Source of the DNA: Salinicola salarius
GTDB lineage: Bacteria > Pseudomonadota > Gammaproteobacteria > Pseudomonadales > Halomonadaceae
Direction: 5' to 3'
Assembly: GCF_003206135.1 (NCBI RefSeq)
Contig: NZ_PZJT01000002.1
Coordinates: 110,483-174,482 of the forward strand
Length of the DNA stretch: 64,000 nt
Part shown: positions 1 through 8,778 of the stretch, piece after piece
Layout of the letters: every line of letters begins with the position of its first letter
Position numbering within the stretch: position 1 is the stretch's first letter
Made by a program: the position numbers and the translations under genes
Notes under the pieces: model-generated
The model's input: the letters and a program-made list of their open reading frames with translations, nothing else
The model's database searches: none
What the model was told of the DNA's origin: nothing

Positions 1-218
1 TGCCGCTGGAACCCGGCGAAGTCCCCGAAGAGAAATGGGTCCGCTTCCGCACGCTCGGCTGCTACCCGCTCACCGGCGCGGTGGAATCGAAAGCCGCCAC
101 GCTGCCCGAGATCATCCAGGAGATGCTGCTCACCCGCACCAGTGAGCGTTCCGGCCGCGCCATCGACCGCGACCAGGTCGGCTCGATGGAGAAGAAGAAG
201 CGGGAGGGGTACTTCTAA
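1..218 (+). CDS. cysD: Sulfate adenylyltransferase subunit 2, C-terminal end (copy 1, partial)
   Basis: Only the last 71 codons are present; the first complete codon begins at base 3 and the TAA is at 216-218. The visible part carries the conserved CysD end: [15 protein letters not shown], then an acidic/basic tail with RDQ, GSMEKKK and REGYF. CysD is the PP-loop ATP-pyrophosphatase half of ATP sulfurylase; with CysN it makes adenosine 5'-phosphosulfate from sulfate and ATP in the cytoplasm. The tail matches the canonical family end, unlike the second copy at 52 kb. In copy 2 the cysD stop overlaps the cysN start, whereas here 579 bases separate them because another gene has come between. Confidence 0.95.
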   Translation, partial: PLEPGEVPEEKWVRFRTLGCYPLTGAVESKAATLPEIIQEMLLTRTSERSGRAIDRDQVGSMEKKKREGYF

Positions 219-230
219 CGCGCAGCGTTA
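216..230 (+). other. Short hairpin across the cysD stop codon
   Basis: TAACGC (216-221), loop GCA, GCGTTA (225-230) is a perfect 6-bp stem containing the stop codon. No T-run follows, so it is not a clear intrinsic terminator; it may protect the mRNA 3' end or mark the junction of the inserted segment. Function is not established. Confidence 0.4.
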
Positions 231-252
231 GAAGCCCGAGACGGAAGAGGGA

Positions 253-356
253 AGCTGGAAGCGAAACCAGCTGTAAGCCATAAGCTTTAAGCTGTAAGAA
301 AAATCAAAAGCCAAAACCTTTCGATTCTACAGGTAAAAGCGCTTGTTTTTTGGCTT
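253..356 (+). repeat. Structured leader with nested repeats, 5' of the four-helix-bundle gene
   Basis: Several repeats are packed here. AGCTGG (253-258) pairs with CCAGCT (267-272). AGCTGTAAG occurs directly at 269-277 and 290-298, 21 bases apart. AAGCCAAAA (308-316) pairs with TTTTGGCTT (348-356), and GTAAGCC (273-279) with GGCTTAC (352-358). The stretch could fold into a long stem just 5' of the ORF. The 9-mer AGCTGGAAG (253-261) recurs in direct orientation at 726-734, beyond the ORF. This looks like the left end of a small inserted unit. Confidence 0.5.
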
Positions 357-374
357 ACGGCTTGGAGTGGAATC

Positions 375-719
375 ATGAATTTTGAAAGATTGCAGGTTTG
401 GAAACGCTCGGCACGCTTGTCAGCTGAGCTCTATAAGACCTTTTCCGCCCTGCGTGATTTTGGCTTTCGAGACCAGGTCACACGCTCAGGACTTTCCATT
501 CCTAGCAATATTGCTGAGGGCATGAGCCGGTATACGAGCAAGGACAAACGCCACTTCCTGATCGTTGCCAGAGGCTCTTGTGCCGAGTTGCGTACTCAGG
601 TCTATATCGGCATGGAAATCGGCTATATCGAACATCAGCAGGGCCAGCGATGGTTACAGGAAACCCGAGAGATATCTTCGATGCTCAACGGGTTGATAGT
701 CACTCTGGATAACGAATGA
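375..719 (+). CDS. Four-helix-bundle protein, 23S rRNA intervening-sequence (S23/IVS) family
   Basis: A 114-residue protein. It shows the family signature almost completely: an N-terminal LQVWKRS, then RDQVTRSGLSIPSNIAEG around residues 34-50, a RYTSKDKRHFL stretch and a VARGSCAELRTQ helix. Members form four-helix bundles, often encoded in intervening sequences of 23S rRNA or as stand-alone genes; the diversity-generating retroelement protein Avd is related. The biochemical role of stand-alone members is unknown. It lies between cysD and cysNC, genes that overlap in the second copy of this window, so it is an insertion. Short repeats flank it in inverted orientation. Family assignment is firm; function is open. 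Confidence 0.85.
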   Translation: MNFERLQVWKRSARLSAELYKTFSALRDFGFRDQVTRSGLSIPSNIAEGMSRYTSKDKRHFLIVARGSCAELRTQVYIGMEIGYIEHQQGQRWLQETREISSMLNGLIVTLDNE

Positions 720-752
720 ATCTAGAGCTGGAAGTGACAGGCTGTGGGGTGA

Positions 753-773
753 CTTACAGCTTACAGCTTACAG
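753..773 (+). repeat. 7-bp tandem repeat CTTACAG x3, right flank of the four-helix-bundle gene
   Basis: CTTACAG is repeated three times without spacing (753-759, 760-766, 767-773) and continues into CTCAAAGCTAGC. CTTACAGCT is the reverse complement of the AGCTGTAAG found twice at 269-298, so the ORF sits between inverted copies of the same short motif. It lies just 5' of cysNC, whose own ribosome-binding site is weak. Confidence 0.6.
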
Positions 774-797
774 CTCAAAGCTAGCGGGGTTTGCCCA

Positions 798-2708
798 ATG
801 TCACACGCCTCACCGAAGATCTCAGAAAACATCGAAGCGTATCTGAAAGAGCACGAGCAGAAAGATCTGCTGCGCTTCATCACCTGCGGCAGCGTCGACG
901 ACGGCAAGTCGACCCTGATCGGTCGGCTGCTGCACGACTCCAAGATGATCTACGAAGATCAGCTGGCGGCGATCACCCAGGCTTCCAAGACCAGCGGGAC
1001 GACCGGCGACAAGGTCGATCTGGCGCTGCTGGTCGATGGCTTGCAGTCGGAGCGGGAACAGGGCATCACCATCGATGTCGCCTACCGGTTTTTCTCCACC
1101 GACAAGCGCAAGTTCATCATCGCCGATACGCCGGGCCACGAGCAGTACACCCGCAACATGGCTACGGGTGCGTCGACCGCGAGCCTGGCGATCATTCTGA
1201 TCGATGCGCGCTACGGCATTCAGACCCAGACTCGCCGTCACAGCTATATCTGCTCGCTGCTGGGCATCCGTCACCTGATCGTCGCCGTCAACAAGATGGA
1301 TCTGGTCGACTATTCCCAGGATCGCTTCGACGAGATCGTCGCCGACTACAAGGAATTCTCGAAGAATCTCAACGACGACATCAATCTGCATTTCGTGCCG
1401 ATATCGGCACTGGAAGGCGACAACGTCGTCAACGACAGCGAGAACATGAGCTGGTACGCACAAGGCGATGGCGAACCGCTGCTGCGCCTGCTGGAAGGCG
1501 TGGACGTCAAGCACGACAGCAACCTTGTGGATCTGCGCTTCCCGGTACAGTACGTCAACCGGCCGAACCTCGACTTCCGGGGCTACTGCGGCACGCTGGC
1601 GGCCGGCATTCTTCGCCCGGGCGACGCCATTCGCGTGCTCGGTTCCGGCAGGACATCCACCGTCGAAAGCCTCGTAACCTACGATGGCGAACTCGAGGTT
1701 GCCTATCCCGATCAGGCAATCACCGTCACGCTTGCCGACGAGATCGATATCTCCCGTGGCGACATGCTTGTCGCGGCGGACAGCAAGCTGGAGCCGACCA
1801 CGGCGTTCACCGCGGATATCGTCTGGATGCACGATACGCCGCTGGAAGTGGGACGCGAGTACGAGCTCAAGGCGGGCACCAGCGTCGTCAGCGGTCGCGT
1901 GGCGCGGATCATCCACCAGACCGACGTCAATACGCTCGAGCGCCATCCGGCCAGAGAAATCCCGCTCAACGGCATCGCGCGCTGCCAGATCGAAGTGAAG
2001 CAGCCGCTGGGGCTCGACCCTTACACGCGCTCACCGCACTCCGGCAACTTCATCATCATCGACCGCATGACCAACGTCACCGTGGGCGCCGGCATGGTGG
2101 TGGAAACGCTCAGCGCCAGCAACATCGTCTGGCACGACATGGCCGTGACCAAGCAGCGTCGCGCCGAACGCAATCATCAGAAGCCGTGCATCATCTGGTT
2201 CACCGGGCTTTCCGGCGCAGGCAAGTCAACCTCTGCCAACGCGCTCGAGCGCCAACTGTTCGGCATGGGCTACAGCACCTACCTGCTGGACGGCGACAAC
2301 GTGCGCCATGGCCTGTGCGGCGATCTCGGCTTCAGCGACGATCATCGTCAGGAAAACATTCGTCGGGTGGGCGAAGTCGCCAAGCTGATGGTCGATGCCG
2401 GCATGATCACGCTGGTCTCGTTCATCTCGCCGTTCCAGCGTGATAGAGACCTGGTCCGCAACATGGTCGACAGCGACGAATTCATCGAAGTGTTCGTGAA
2501 CACGTCGTTGGCAGTCTGTGAAGAGCGCGACCCCAAAGGTCTCTACCAAAAGGCCCGTGCCGGAGAGATCGAAGACTTCACCGGAATCAGCTCGCCTTAT
2601 GAAGCCCCCACGAATCCGGAAATCGAGATCAATACGGGCGAACTGAGCGTGGAAGATACTGTCAAGGAGCTGGTGCTTAAGCTACGGCAATATAACGTAA
2701 TAGCATGA
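798..2708 (+). CDS. cysNC: Bifunctional CysNC: sulfate adenylyltransferase subunit 1 / adenylylsulfate kinase (copy 1)
   Basis: 636 residues. Residues 1 to about 445 are CysN, the GTPase that drives ATP sulfurylase: P-loop GSVDDGKST at 31-39, DTPGHEQYT near 110 and NKMDLVD near 165. The rest is the APS kinase CysC, with Walker [10 protein letters not shown] at 470-478 and a SFISPF active-site stretch. Together with CysD it yields APS and then PAPS, the sulfate donor for reductive assimilation and for sulfotransferases. The start at 798 gives the usual N-terminus, though the upstream Shine-Dalgarno is poor. A strong terminator follows at 2724. In this fused form, with sulfotransferases nearby, it resembles rhizobial NodQ, which supplies PAPS for Nod-factor sulfation. 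Confidence 0.95.
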   Translation: MSHASPKISENIEAYLKEHEQKDLLRFITCGSVDDGKSTLIGRLLHDSKMIYEDQLAAITQASKTSGTTGDKVDLALLVDGLQSEREQGITIDVAYRFFSTDKRKFIIADTPGHEQYTRNMATGASTASLAIILIDARYGIQTQTRRHSYICSLLGIRHLIVAVNKMDLVDYSQDRFDEIVADYKEFSKNLNDDINLHFVPISALEGDNVVNDSENMSWYAQGDGEPLLRLLEGVDVKHDSNLVDLRFPVQYVNRPNLDFRGYCGTLAAGILRPGDAIRVLGSGRTSTVESLVTYDGELEVAYPDQAITVTLADEIDISRGDMLVAADSKLEPTTAFTADIVWMHDTPLEVGREYELKAGTSVVSGRVARIIHQTDVNTLERHPAREIPLNGIARCQIEVKQPLGLDPYTRSPHSGNFIIIDRMTNVTVGAGMVVETLSASNIVWHDMAVTKQRRAERNHQKPCIIWFTGLSGAGKSTSANALERQLFGMGYSTYLLDGDNVRHGLCGDLGFSDDHRQENIRRVGEVAKLMVDAGMITLVSFISPFQRDRDLVRNMVDSDEFIEVFVNTSLAVCEERDPKGLYQKARAGEIEDFTGISSPYEAPTNPEIEINTGELSVEDTVKELVLKLRQYNVIA

Positions 2709-2723
2709 ACTGAACCTGGTGCC

Positions 2724-2762
2724 AAAAGCCTTTTCGGACAAAGAGTCGAAAAGGCTTTTTTT
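2724..2762 (+). terminator. Rho-independent terminator after cysNC
   Basis: A 13-base arm AAAAGCCTTTTCG (2724-2736), 10-base loop and perfectly complementary arm (2747-2759) run into a T-tract. It cleanly separates the sulfate-activation genes from the polysaccharide operon. Confidence 0.9.
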
Positions 2763-2918
2763 ATGTCTGCTGTTCGACCTTTTTGCTTTAAACCGGCTTG
2801 CATATGCTTATTCCTTATACACAGGCACCGCCTGCCCCTATCGGCGAGTCAATGGCTTTTGTACTAAAGCGTTGTAGGAAATTGGCTATTGCCGACAAAA
2901 ATTTCTTAGTGTATCCCA

Positions 2919-2947
2919 TTGTTACAGAAGCATGAGCAATGTAATAT
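2919..2947 (+). promoter_or_regulatory. Candidate sigma-70 promoter for the rml/capsule operon
   Basis: TTGTTA at 2919-2924 and TAATAT at 2942-2947 are separated by exactly 17 bases, each matching the consensus at 4 of 6 positions. It lies about 80 bases 5' of JUMPstart, the expected relation, since ops must be transcribed. This is prediction by eye only. Confidence 0.35.
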
Positions 2948-3029
2948 TTTCGTCCTAGCATAGGGCGCGGTAGCGGCAAAATGCTGCGGCTTAGACAACA
3001 TTCAAATAGATGAATCGGGTGGTGCTGGC

Positions 3030-3065
3030 CAGTGATCTGGTAGCACCTGCCTTGGCGGTAGCGTG
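3030..3065 (+). promoter_or_regulatory. JUMPstart element with exact ops (RfaH recruitment site)
   Basis: The segment begins CAGTGATCTGGTAGC and ends GGCGGTAGCGTG (3054-3065). The last 12 bases are the ops element, the pause site at which RfaH loads on RNA polymerase in enterobacteria. The first 15 match the JUMPstart consensus at nearly every position. JUMPstart sits in leaders of capsule, O-antigen and LPS operons. Here it precedes an operon of at least 14 kb, so RfaH-type antitermination is the natural reading. No rfaH gene is in the window. Confidence 0.85.
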
Positions 3066-3310
3066 GCTTTTTTAAAAATGGCGAACAGTTAGGCCATCTA
3101 TTAAAAGCCAATTCGCATCGATGTTTTAGTTCCAAGCAAGCATGGTTGTTATCAGGGTTTTAGTGCTTGGTGAACACTTGAATTTGTGCCGAGCATAATT
3201 CGACTTATGATTAATAAGTTGTAACTTTCAATGATGTAAAGACTTTCTGGCTGTGTTTTGGGCCTGGTCTGAGCAGTGTTAAAGCTTGGAAAGCACTCCG
3301 GGTATTGAGT

Positions 3311-4390
3311 ATGAAAAAAACCTTTCTTGTCACGGGTGGCGCCGGCTTCATTGGTTCCGCTGTCGTTCGTGAGCTGATTCGCTCGACTGGGCACACCGTC
3401 GTCAATGTCGATAAATTGACCTACGCAGGGAACCTGGAATCGCTGACGGAAGTCACGGACAACCCACGTTACCGCTTCGTGCAAGCGGATATCGTCGATG
3501 GTGATGGTATGCGCCGGATATTTCGCGACTGTCAGCCAGACATCGTGATGCACCTGGCCGCGGAAAGCCACGTGGATCGCTCCATTGACGGGCCGGCCAG
3601 ATTCATCGAAACCAATGTGGTAGGAACTTGCCAGCTACTTGAGGTCGCCCGGGAATATTGGCAAGCGTTGAAGCAGCGAGACCCTGACCAGGCGACGGGC
3701 TTCCGGTTTCACCACATCTCCACCGATGAAGTCTATGGTGATCTTCACGGTAGTGATGATCTCTTCACCGAGACGACACCATACGCCCCCAGCTCCCCTT
3801 ATTCTGCCAGTAAGGCGGGATCGGACCATCTGGTCCGAGCCTGGCAACGTACCTTCGGCCTGCCCACGTTGGTTACCAATTGCTCCAACAACTACGGGCC
3901 GTATCACTTCCCTGAGAAGTTGATCCCTCTGATGATACTCAACGCCCTGGCAGGCGAACCGCTGCCGGTTTATGGCGACGGTCAGCAGATTCGGGACTGG
4001 TTGTACGTCGAAGACCACGCGCGCGCCCTGATCAAGGTTGCGACCGAAGGCAAGATCGGCGAGACCTACAACATCGGCGGGCACAACGAAAAGGCTAACC
4101 TTGAAGTCGTTCAAACACTCTGTGCGCTGCTCGAAGAGCGTGTACCCGAGAAACCCAAGGGTGTCGATCGCTACGCGGATCTGATTACCTTCGTTACCGA
4201 CCGCCCTGGGCATGACGTTCGCTATGCCATTGACGCCGGTAAGATCGCGCGCGAGCTCGGCTGGACGCCAGCGGAGACCTTCGAGTCCGGCCTGGCTAAA
4301 ACGGTGGATTGGTATCTGGCCAATCGCGAGTGGTGGCAGCGAGTACAGAATGGCAGCTATCGCGGTGAACGCTTGGGGACGCTGGTATGA
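3311..4390 (+). CDS. rmlB: dTDP-glucose 4,6-dehydratase (copy 1)
   Basis: 359 residues, a full-length extended SDR. NAD-binding TGGAGFIG lies at 8-15, the catalytic STDEVYG at 137-143 and the YSASK pair at Tyr164/Lys168. It converts dTDP-glucose to dTDP-4-keto-6-deoxyglucose, the second step to dTDP-L-rhamnose, in the cytoplasm. The ATG at 3311 is preferred over an in-frame TTG two codons earlier because it gives the family N-terminus. It is the first gene after JUMPstart and overlaps rmlD by four bases (ATGA), so the two are translationally coupled. A second rmlB lies at 60.5 kb. Confidence 0.95.
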   Translation: MKKTFLVTGGAGFIGSAVVRELIRSTGHTVVNVDKLTYAGNLESLTEVTDNPRYRFVQADIVDGDGMRRIFRDCQPDIVMHLAAESHVDRSIDGPARFIETNVVGTCQLLEVAREYWQALKQRDPDQATGFRFHHISTDEVYGDLHGSDDLFTETTPYAPSSPYSASKAGSDHLVRAWQRTFGLPTLVTNCSNNYGPYHFPEKLIPLMILNALAGEPLPVYGDGQQIRDWLYVEDHARALIKVATEGKIGETYNIGGHNEKANLEVVQTLCALLEERVPEKPKGVDRYADLITFVTDRPGHDVRYAIDAGKIARELGWTPAETFESGLAKTVDWYLANREWWQRVQNGSYRGERLGTLV

Positions 4391-5274
4391 AAATTCTCGT
4401 CACCGGAGGCTCCGGGCAGGTCGGTTTCGAGCTTCAACGTCAACTCTGCATTTTCGGAGAGGTGTTGGCGCCTACACGTGACGTGTTGGATCTCATTGAG
4501 AGAACCGCAGTAGAGACCTGGCTGCAAAGCCAGAAACCTGACCTGATCGTCAACGCCGCCGCTTACACAGCCGTCGACAAAGCCGAGAGCGAACCCACCC
4601 TGGCGAACCGGCTGAACGCCGAGCTACCGGCTCAACTGGCCACTTACGCCCGGCAGGCCGGGATTCCGCTGGTGCATTACTCCACGGACTATGTCTATCC
4701 CGGCGATGGTATCGCCGCGTGGAAAGAGAGTAGTGCGCCCGGGCCACTTTCCGTCTACGGGGCTTCCAAGCTTGCCGGCGATCAAGCAGTCCTGGCCAGC
4801 GGCTGCCGCCACGTGATCTTTCGTACCAGTTGGGTCTATGCCGCGCGTGGTCACAATTTCATGAAGACCATGCTGCGTCTGGGTCGCGAGCGTAATGCTC
4901 TGGCGGTAGTCGACGACCAGGTTGGCGCGCCGACCCCCGCCAGGTTGATCGCCCAGGTCACGGCGCTGGCGCTGAATCCGAAAGGTAACAATTTGGCTCT
5001 TCCCTCAGGGTTGTATCACCTGGCGCCTCGGGGAGAGACCAACTGGTGTGCCTTTGCACAGGAAATCTTCCGTCAGGCAGCCGAGGCCGGCGAAGCGCTT
5101 GCCCTTGAGCCGGCAAGCGTAAGCCCCATTCCTACCTCGGATTACCCGACGCCCGCATCGCGGCCAAGAAATTCACGGCTGGCGCTGGGCAAGCTGGAAG
5201 AAGCCTTGGGCATCCAGTTGCCGGACTGGCAGTCACAGCTTGCGTTGACCCTGCAAGAACATCTGAGCCGGTAG
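4387..5274 (+). CDS. rmlD: dTDP-4-dehydrorhamnose reductase (copy 1)
   Basis: 295 residues, SDR fold. GGSGQVG at 7-13 binds NAD(P)H. The STDYV motif (Thr100, Asp101) with Tyr124 and Lys128 forms the catalytic centre. It performs the last step, reducing dTDP-4-keto-L-rhamnose to dTDP-L-rhamnose. The start overlaps the rmlB stop. The gene order B-D-A-C is the same as in set 2 at the right end of the window. Confidence 0.95.
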   Translation: MKILVTGGSGQVGFELQRQLCIFGEVLAPTRDVLDLIERTAVETWLQSQKPDLIVNAAAYTAVDKAESEPTLANRLNAELPAQLATYARQAGIPLVHYSTDYVYPGDGIAAWKESSAPGPLSVYGASKLAGDQAVLASGCRHVIFRTSWVYAARGHNFMKTMLRLGRERNALAVVDDQVGAPTPARLIAQVTALALNPKGNNLALPSGLYHLAPRGETNWCAFAQEIFRQAAEAGEALALEPASVSPIPTSDYPTPASRPRNSRLALGKLEEALGIQLPDWQSQLALTLQEHLSR

Positions 5275-5356
5275 GCCAGTACGAAATTCAATCTGTTTGC
5301 TGCTTGTAAGCATCCTACCGGCAGCGACAGCCAGACGATGAGAAGAGAAAAAGGCT

Positions 5357-6262
5357 ATGGCTCGCAAGGGCATTATTCTTGCCGGCGGTTCCGGCACACG
5401 GTTACACCCCATCACCCACGGGGTTTCCAAGCAGCTGTTGCCGATCTACGACAAACCGATGATCTATTATCCGATCTCGGTGCTCATGCTGGCCGGGGTT
5501 CGCGAGATACTGGTCATTTCCACCCCGGACGACCTGCCTCAGTATCAGCGCCTGCTGGGTGATGGCGAACAGTTTGGCGTGCGCTTCGAATATGCCGTGC
5601 AACCGTCACCGGACGGACTGGCCCAGGCCTTCCTGATCGGTGAGGAGTTCATCGGTGATGACGCCGTGTGCCTGGTACTGGGCGACAACATCTTCCATGG
5701 CCAGCATTTCTCCGAGCAGTTGGAGCGCGCCGCAAGCCAGCCCCACGGCGCGACCGTGTTCGGCTACCTGGTGAAGGACCCCGAGCGCTTCGGTGTGGTG
5801 GAGTTCGACGACGAAGGGCGTGCGCTATCCATCGAGGAGAAACCCCAAAAGCCCAGGTCGCCTTACGCCGTGACCGGCCTTTACTTCTACGACAACGACG
5901 TGGTGGAAATCGCCAGGCAGGTCAAGCCCTCCGAACGCGGCGAGCTGGAGATCACCAGCATCAACAATGCCTATCTCGAGCGTGGCGACCTCAACGTCGA
6001 ACGGCTGGGGCGTGGTTTCGCCTGGCTGGATACCGGCACCCACGACAGCCTGATGGAAGCCAGCCAGTACGTGCAGACCATCGAGCACCGTCAGGGTTTG
6101 AAGGTGGCCTGCCTGGAAGAGATTGCCTGGTTGCAGGGCTGGATCAGTGATGATGACCTGCTCGAGAAAGCGACAGCCCTGGCCAAGACCGGCTACGGCA
6201 AATATCTGAAGCGACTGGTCAAGCAAAAGGCCAAGCGTAACGCTGCCCTGGCTACCGACTGA
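5357..6262 (+). CDS. rmlA: Glucose-1-phosphate thymidylyltransferase (copy 1)
   Basis: 301 residues. The nucleotide-binding signature GGSGTRLHP starts at residue 10, followed by SKQLLP and KPMIYYPI. It makes dTDP-glucose from dTTP and glucose-1-phosphate, the entry and feedback-controlled step of the rhamnose pathway. An 82-base gap separates it from rmlD. The basic C-terminus ([11 protein letters not shown]) is longer than in many homologues. Copy 2 at 62.6 kb is closely similar. Confidence 0.95.
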   Translation: MARKGIILAGGSGTRLHPITHGVSKQLLPIYDKPMIYYPISVLMLAGVREILVISTPDDLPQYQRLLGDGEQFGVRFEYAVQPSPDGLAQAFLIGEEFIGDDAVCLVLGDNIFHGQHFSEQLERAASQPHGATVFGYLVKDPERFGVVEFDDEGRALSIEEKPQKPRSPYAVTGLYFYDNDVVEIARQVKPSERGELEITSINNAYLERGDLNVERLGRGFAWLDTGTHDSLMEASQYVQTIEHRQGLKVACLEEIAWLQGWISDDDLLEKATALAKTGYGKYLKRLVKQKAKRNAALATD

Positions 6263-6302
6263 GCCTCCTCTTTCTTCTTCTAGTAAAACCCAATAGTTCA
6301 TT

Positions 6303-6851
6303 ATGCAATTCGAGAAACTTAAAATCCCGGATGTCGTTCTACTGACGCCGAAAGTCTTTGGCGACGAGCGCGGCTTCTTTATGGAAACCTTCCGCCAGAG
6401 CGAATTCGAGCAGCACTGCGGTAACTATGCGTTCGTTCAGGATAACCACAGCCTCTCCGCCCACGGCATCCTGCGTGGCCTGCATTACCAGCTGGAAAAG
6501 CCCCAGGGCAAGCTGGTGCGTGTCACTCGCGGCGAGGTATTCGACGTGGCCGTGGACCTGCGTCAGAGCAGCCCAACTTTCGGCCAGTGGGTGGGCGCAA
6601 CCCTGAGTGCCGAGAATAAGCAGATGCTTTGGGTGCCGCCCGGCTTCGCGCATGGCTTTTACGTGATCAGCGACGAGGCGGAATTCCAGTACAAGTGTAC
6701 CGATTACTATAACCCAGGCGACGAGTACTGTATTCGCTGGGACGATTCGGCACTGGCCATCGACTGGCTGCTGGTGGATGGCAAGGCACCGCAGGTTTCC
6801 GAGAAGGATGAACAGGGTAGCTTGTTCATAGAGGCAAAGAAATTTTCCTAA
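6303..6851 (+). CDS. rmlC: dTDP-4-dehydrorhamnose 3,5-epimerase (copy 1)
   Basis: 182 residues, cupin fold. GDERGFFMETF (20-30), the catalytic-base region GILRGLHYQ with His61, and FAHGFYV near 117 are all in place. It epimerises the 4-keto intermediate at C3 and C5 to the L-configuration. It completes the dTDP-L-rhamnose set, so rhamnose is very likely part of the exported glycan. Confidence 0.95.
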   Translation: MQFEKLKIPDVVLLTPKVFGDERGFFMETFRQSEFEQHCGNYAFVQDNHSLSAHGILRGLHYQLEKPQGKLVRVTRGEVFDVAVDLRQSSPTFGQWVGATLSAENKQMLWVPPGFAHGFYVISDEAEFQYKCTDYYNPGDEYCIRWDDSALAIDWLLVDGKAPQVSEKDEQGSLFIEAKKFS

Positions 6852-6899
6852 GATTATTTTTATCGAATAGTACTAAAGCATATCGTAAAGGACATAAGC

Positions 6900-8771
6900 G
6901 TGTTCAAAATAGGAAAGCCGGCTAAGGCGGGCATCAAGTCGAAAAACGTCATCGGCCACGACATCGAGGCTTCGCCTTATGTTGTCACGCGCGGCAATAA
7001 GCCTCAGTCGGCGATAAAAATAGACAGCATAAGTTTTGCACAGGGTGAGTTGCTTGTGGAAGGTTGGGAGGCCAGTACTGCCTCGACCACGCTGACTCTT
7101 TGGGTAGACGGTACTATCCAGAAGGCGACATCCACGCATAGACCACGTGCTGACGTTTCAAACAGTATGCGAGAGGCTAATGCTTCATTGAAGTGTCACG
7201 GATTTCAATTAAAAACGCAATTGAAAACACTGCCTCAGCAAGGAGTTTATGTGGGTTGGAAGCCGGAAGAAGAACATGAAATGCGGCTGTTCGATGTCAG
7301 TTTTCCGGAATTTGAAGAAGAGTCTGATAGTATTGTGCCTTATGAAGAATCTATAAAAAGTGAGCCTGAGTTTAAATCTTCTGAAAAAATGGTGTATGCG
7401 TCAGAATTTTTGCAAAGTGCCATTTGGCGGAATCCTGATTTCATGAAGGTAAATGCCCATTTGGACCGCTTTGGCATTATGCCCCGGCGTAGTGGCTTGC
7501 TAGCAGGGTGGGTGGTCATCAAACCGGGGTGGGAGGTTTGGCTTTGTGATAGTGAAGGGAATGTCGAGTCGCTGGATAAGGCATTGCGTTATCAGCGCCA
7601 AGACATCGTCGAACTGTTTCGTGATCAATTTGGCCAGCATACGGTAGATGCGGGATTCGTGATGCCTTGGCCTTATGCCCTTACACCTGGCGCGGTCTTG
7701 AGGCTCATTGCTTATCATCCTGAGTCTACTCAGGCCTTTGAAGTGTTTAGTAGCTCTCCGGAAGAGGTTTCCAGCGATCCTGAAGGGTATGCCCGCTGGG
7801 CTTTTACAGTGCCTACACCGGCGGAGAAATTTAATGAGCGGTTAAACCGGTGGGAGGGCGCTCTGATCGAAGATCTGCTGACTGAACGCCAGACCTATTT
7901 CGATTCCTGCAGCAATGAGCCTGAGGTGCAAATACTTGGGAATGTTCCCAAGGCACCATCCCTTAGCTTAATCATCCCCTTGTATAGCCGTTGGGACTTT
8001 GTGGAACATCAGCTACTAGCTTTCTCATGCGATCCCGCCCTTTTAGAGAGCACCGAAATTATTTACGTGGTGGATGATCCACGCATTCTCACCGCGATTT
8101 CCAATGAAGTTGAAAATCTTTACCGCTTGTACGAAGTTCCTTTCAAGTTGGTTTGGGGGCATCGCAACCGAGGCTTTTCCGGGGCTAATAATCTAGGTGT
8201 TAGCGTTAGTCATGGTCGCCAAGTGCTGCTGTTGAATAGCGATGCCTTCCCGATGAAGCCGGGCTGGGCGAGTCAGCTAAGCAGTCTTCTCGATGCATAT
8301 CCGCAATTCGGCATGTTGGGTGCCCGTCTGTTGAACCCCGAAGGTGGGATACAGCATGCGGGGATGGTATTTTTCTACTCCAGTTCTTGGAAAGTATGGC
8401 TCAATAAGCATCCCTTGGTTGGCCTGGCACCGCAATTCGACGAGGCGCCTGAGGGTATGGAGGTTATCGAGAAGCCTGCCGTAACAGGGGCATGCGTCAT
8501 CATGACGCGAGACTTATATGATAAAGTCGGCGGGCTTGATGAAGGCTATCTAATAGGTGATTTTGAGGACTCGGATCTCTGTCTGAAGGTCGTCGCCTCG
8601 GGTCACAAGGTGGGGTATGTGCCGGGCGTGGAGTTGGTGCACTTGGAGCGCCAGTCTTTTTCAGCCTTGGGAGACACGTCGTTTCGAACTCTGGTTGTTC
8701 GCTTCAATGCCTGGCGCCATACCCAGCGATGGGGAGAGCAGATTCCGTCAGTAATGCAGCGGTTTACTTAA
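6900..8771 (+). CDS. Glycosyltransferase family 2 protein with long N-terminal region
   Basis: 623 residues. The C-terminal part, from about 350, is a GT-A glycosyltransferase: SLSLIIPLYSRWDF, a VVDDPR stretch, NSDAFPMKPGW in the DxD position and a late GDFEDSDLCLKV motif. The first 350 residues match no family I can name; they contain a beta-rich stretch (EGWEASTASTTLTLWVDG). Start is GTG at 6900, with AAAGGA seven bases upstream. It probably adds a sugar to the repeat unit at the inner membrane. The gene is somewhat AT-richer than rml, and the next gene follows after only seven bases. Confidence 0.8.
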   Translation: MFKIGKPAKAGIKSKNVIGHDIEASPYVVTRGNKPQSAIKIDSISFAQGELLVEGWEASTASTTLTLWVDGTIQKATSTHRPRADVSNSMREANASLKCHGFQLKTQLKTLPQQGVYVGWKPEEEHEMRLFDVSFPEFEEESDSIVPYEESIKSEPEFKSSEKMVYASEFLQSAIWRNPDFMKVNAHLDRFGIMPRRSGLLAGWVVIKPGWEVWLCDSEGNVESLDKALRYQRQDIVELFRDQFGQHTVDAGFVMPWPYALTPGAVLRLIAYHPESTQAFEVFSSSPEEVSSDPEGYARWAFTVPTPAEKFNERLNRWEGALIEDLLTERQTYFDSCSNEPEVQILGNVPKAPSLSLIIPLYSRWDFVEHQLLAFSCDPALLESTEIIYVVDDPRILTAISNEVENLYRLYEVPFKLVWGHRNRGFSGANNLGVSVSHGRQVLLLNSDAFPMKPGWASQLSSLLDAYPQFGMLGARLLNPEGGIQHAGMVFFYSSSWKVWLNKHPLVGLAPQFDEAPEGMEVIEKPAVTGACVIMTRDLYDKVGGLDEGYLIGDFEDSDLCLKVVASGHKVGYVPGVELVHLERQSFSALGDTSFRTLVVRFNAWRHTQRWGEQIPSVMQRFT

Positions 8772-8778
8772 GGAGCGA

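Larger units (their letters stand above)
2763..3310 (+). other. Non-coding leader of the polysaccharide operon
   Basis: About 550 bases, visibly more AT-rich than its surroundings and without a convincing gene. It contains a candidate sigma-70 promoter at 2919-2947 and the JUMPstart/ops element at 3030-3065. The last roughly 245 bases before rmlB look like a long untranslated leader, as is usual for JUMPstart-containing operons. Confidence 0.7.

Noticed and set aside
791-2443. 550-codon open frame overlapping cysNC in another frame
   Set aside because: Arg/Gln-rich shadow translation of a well-identified gene.
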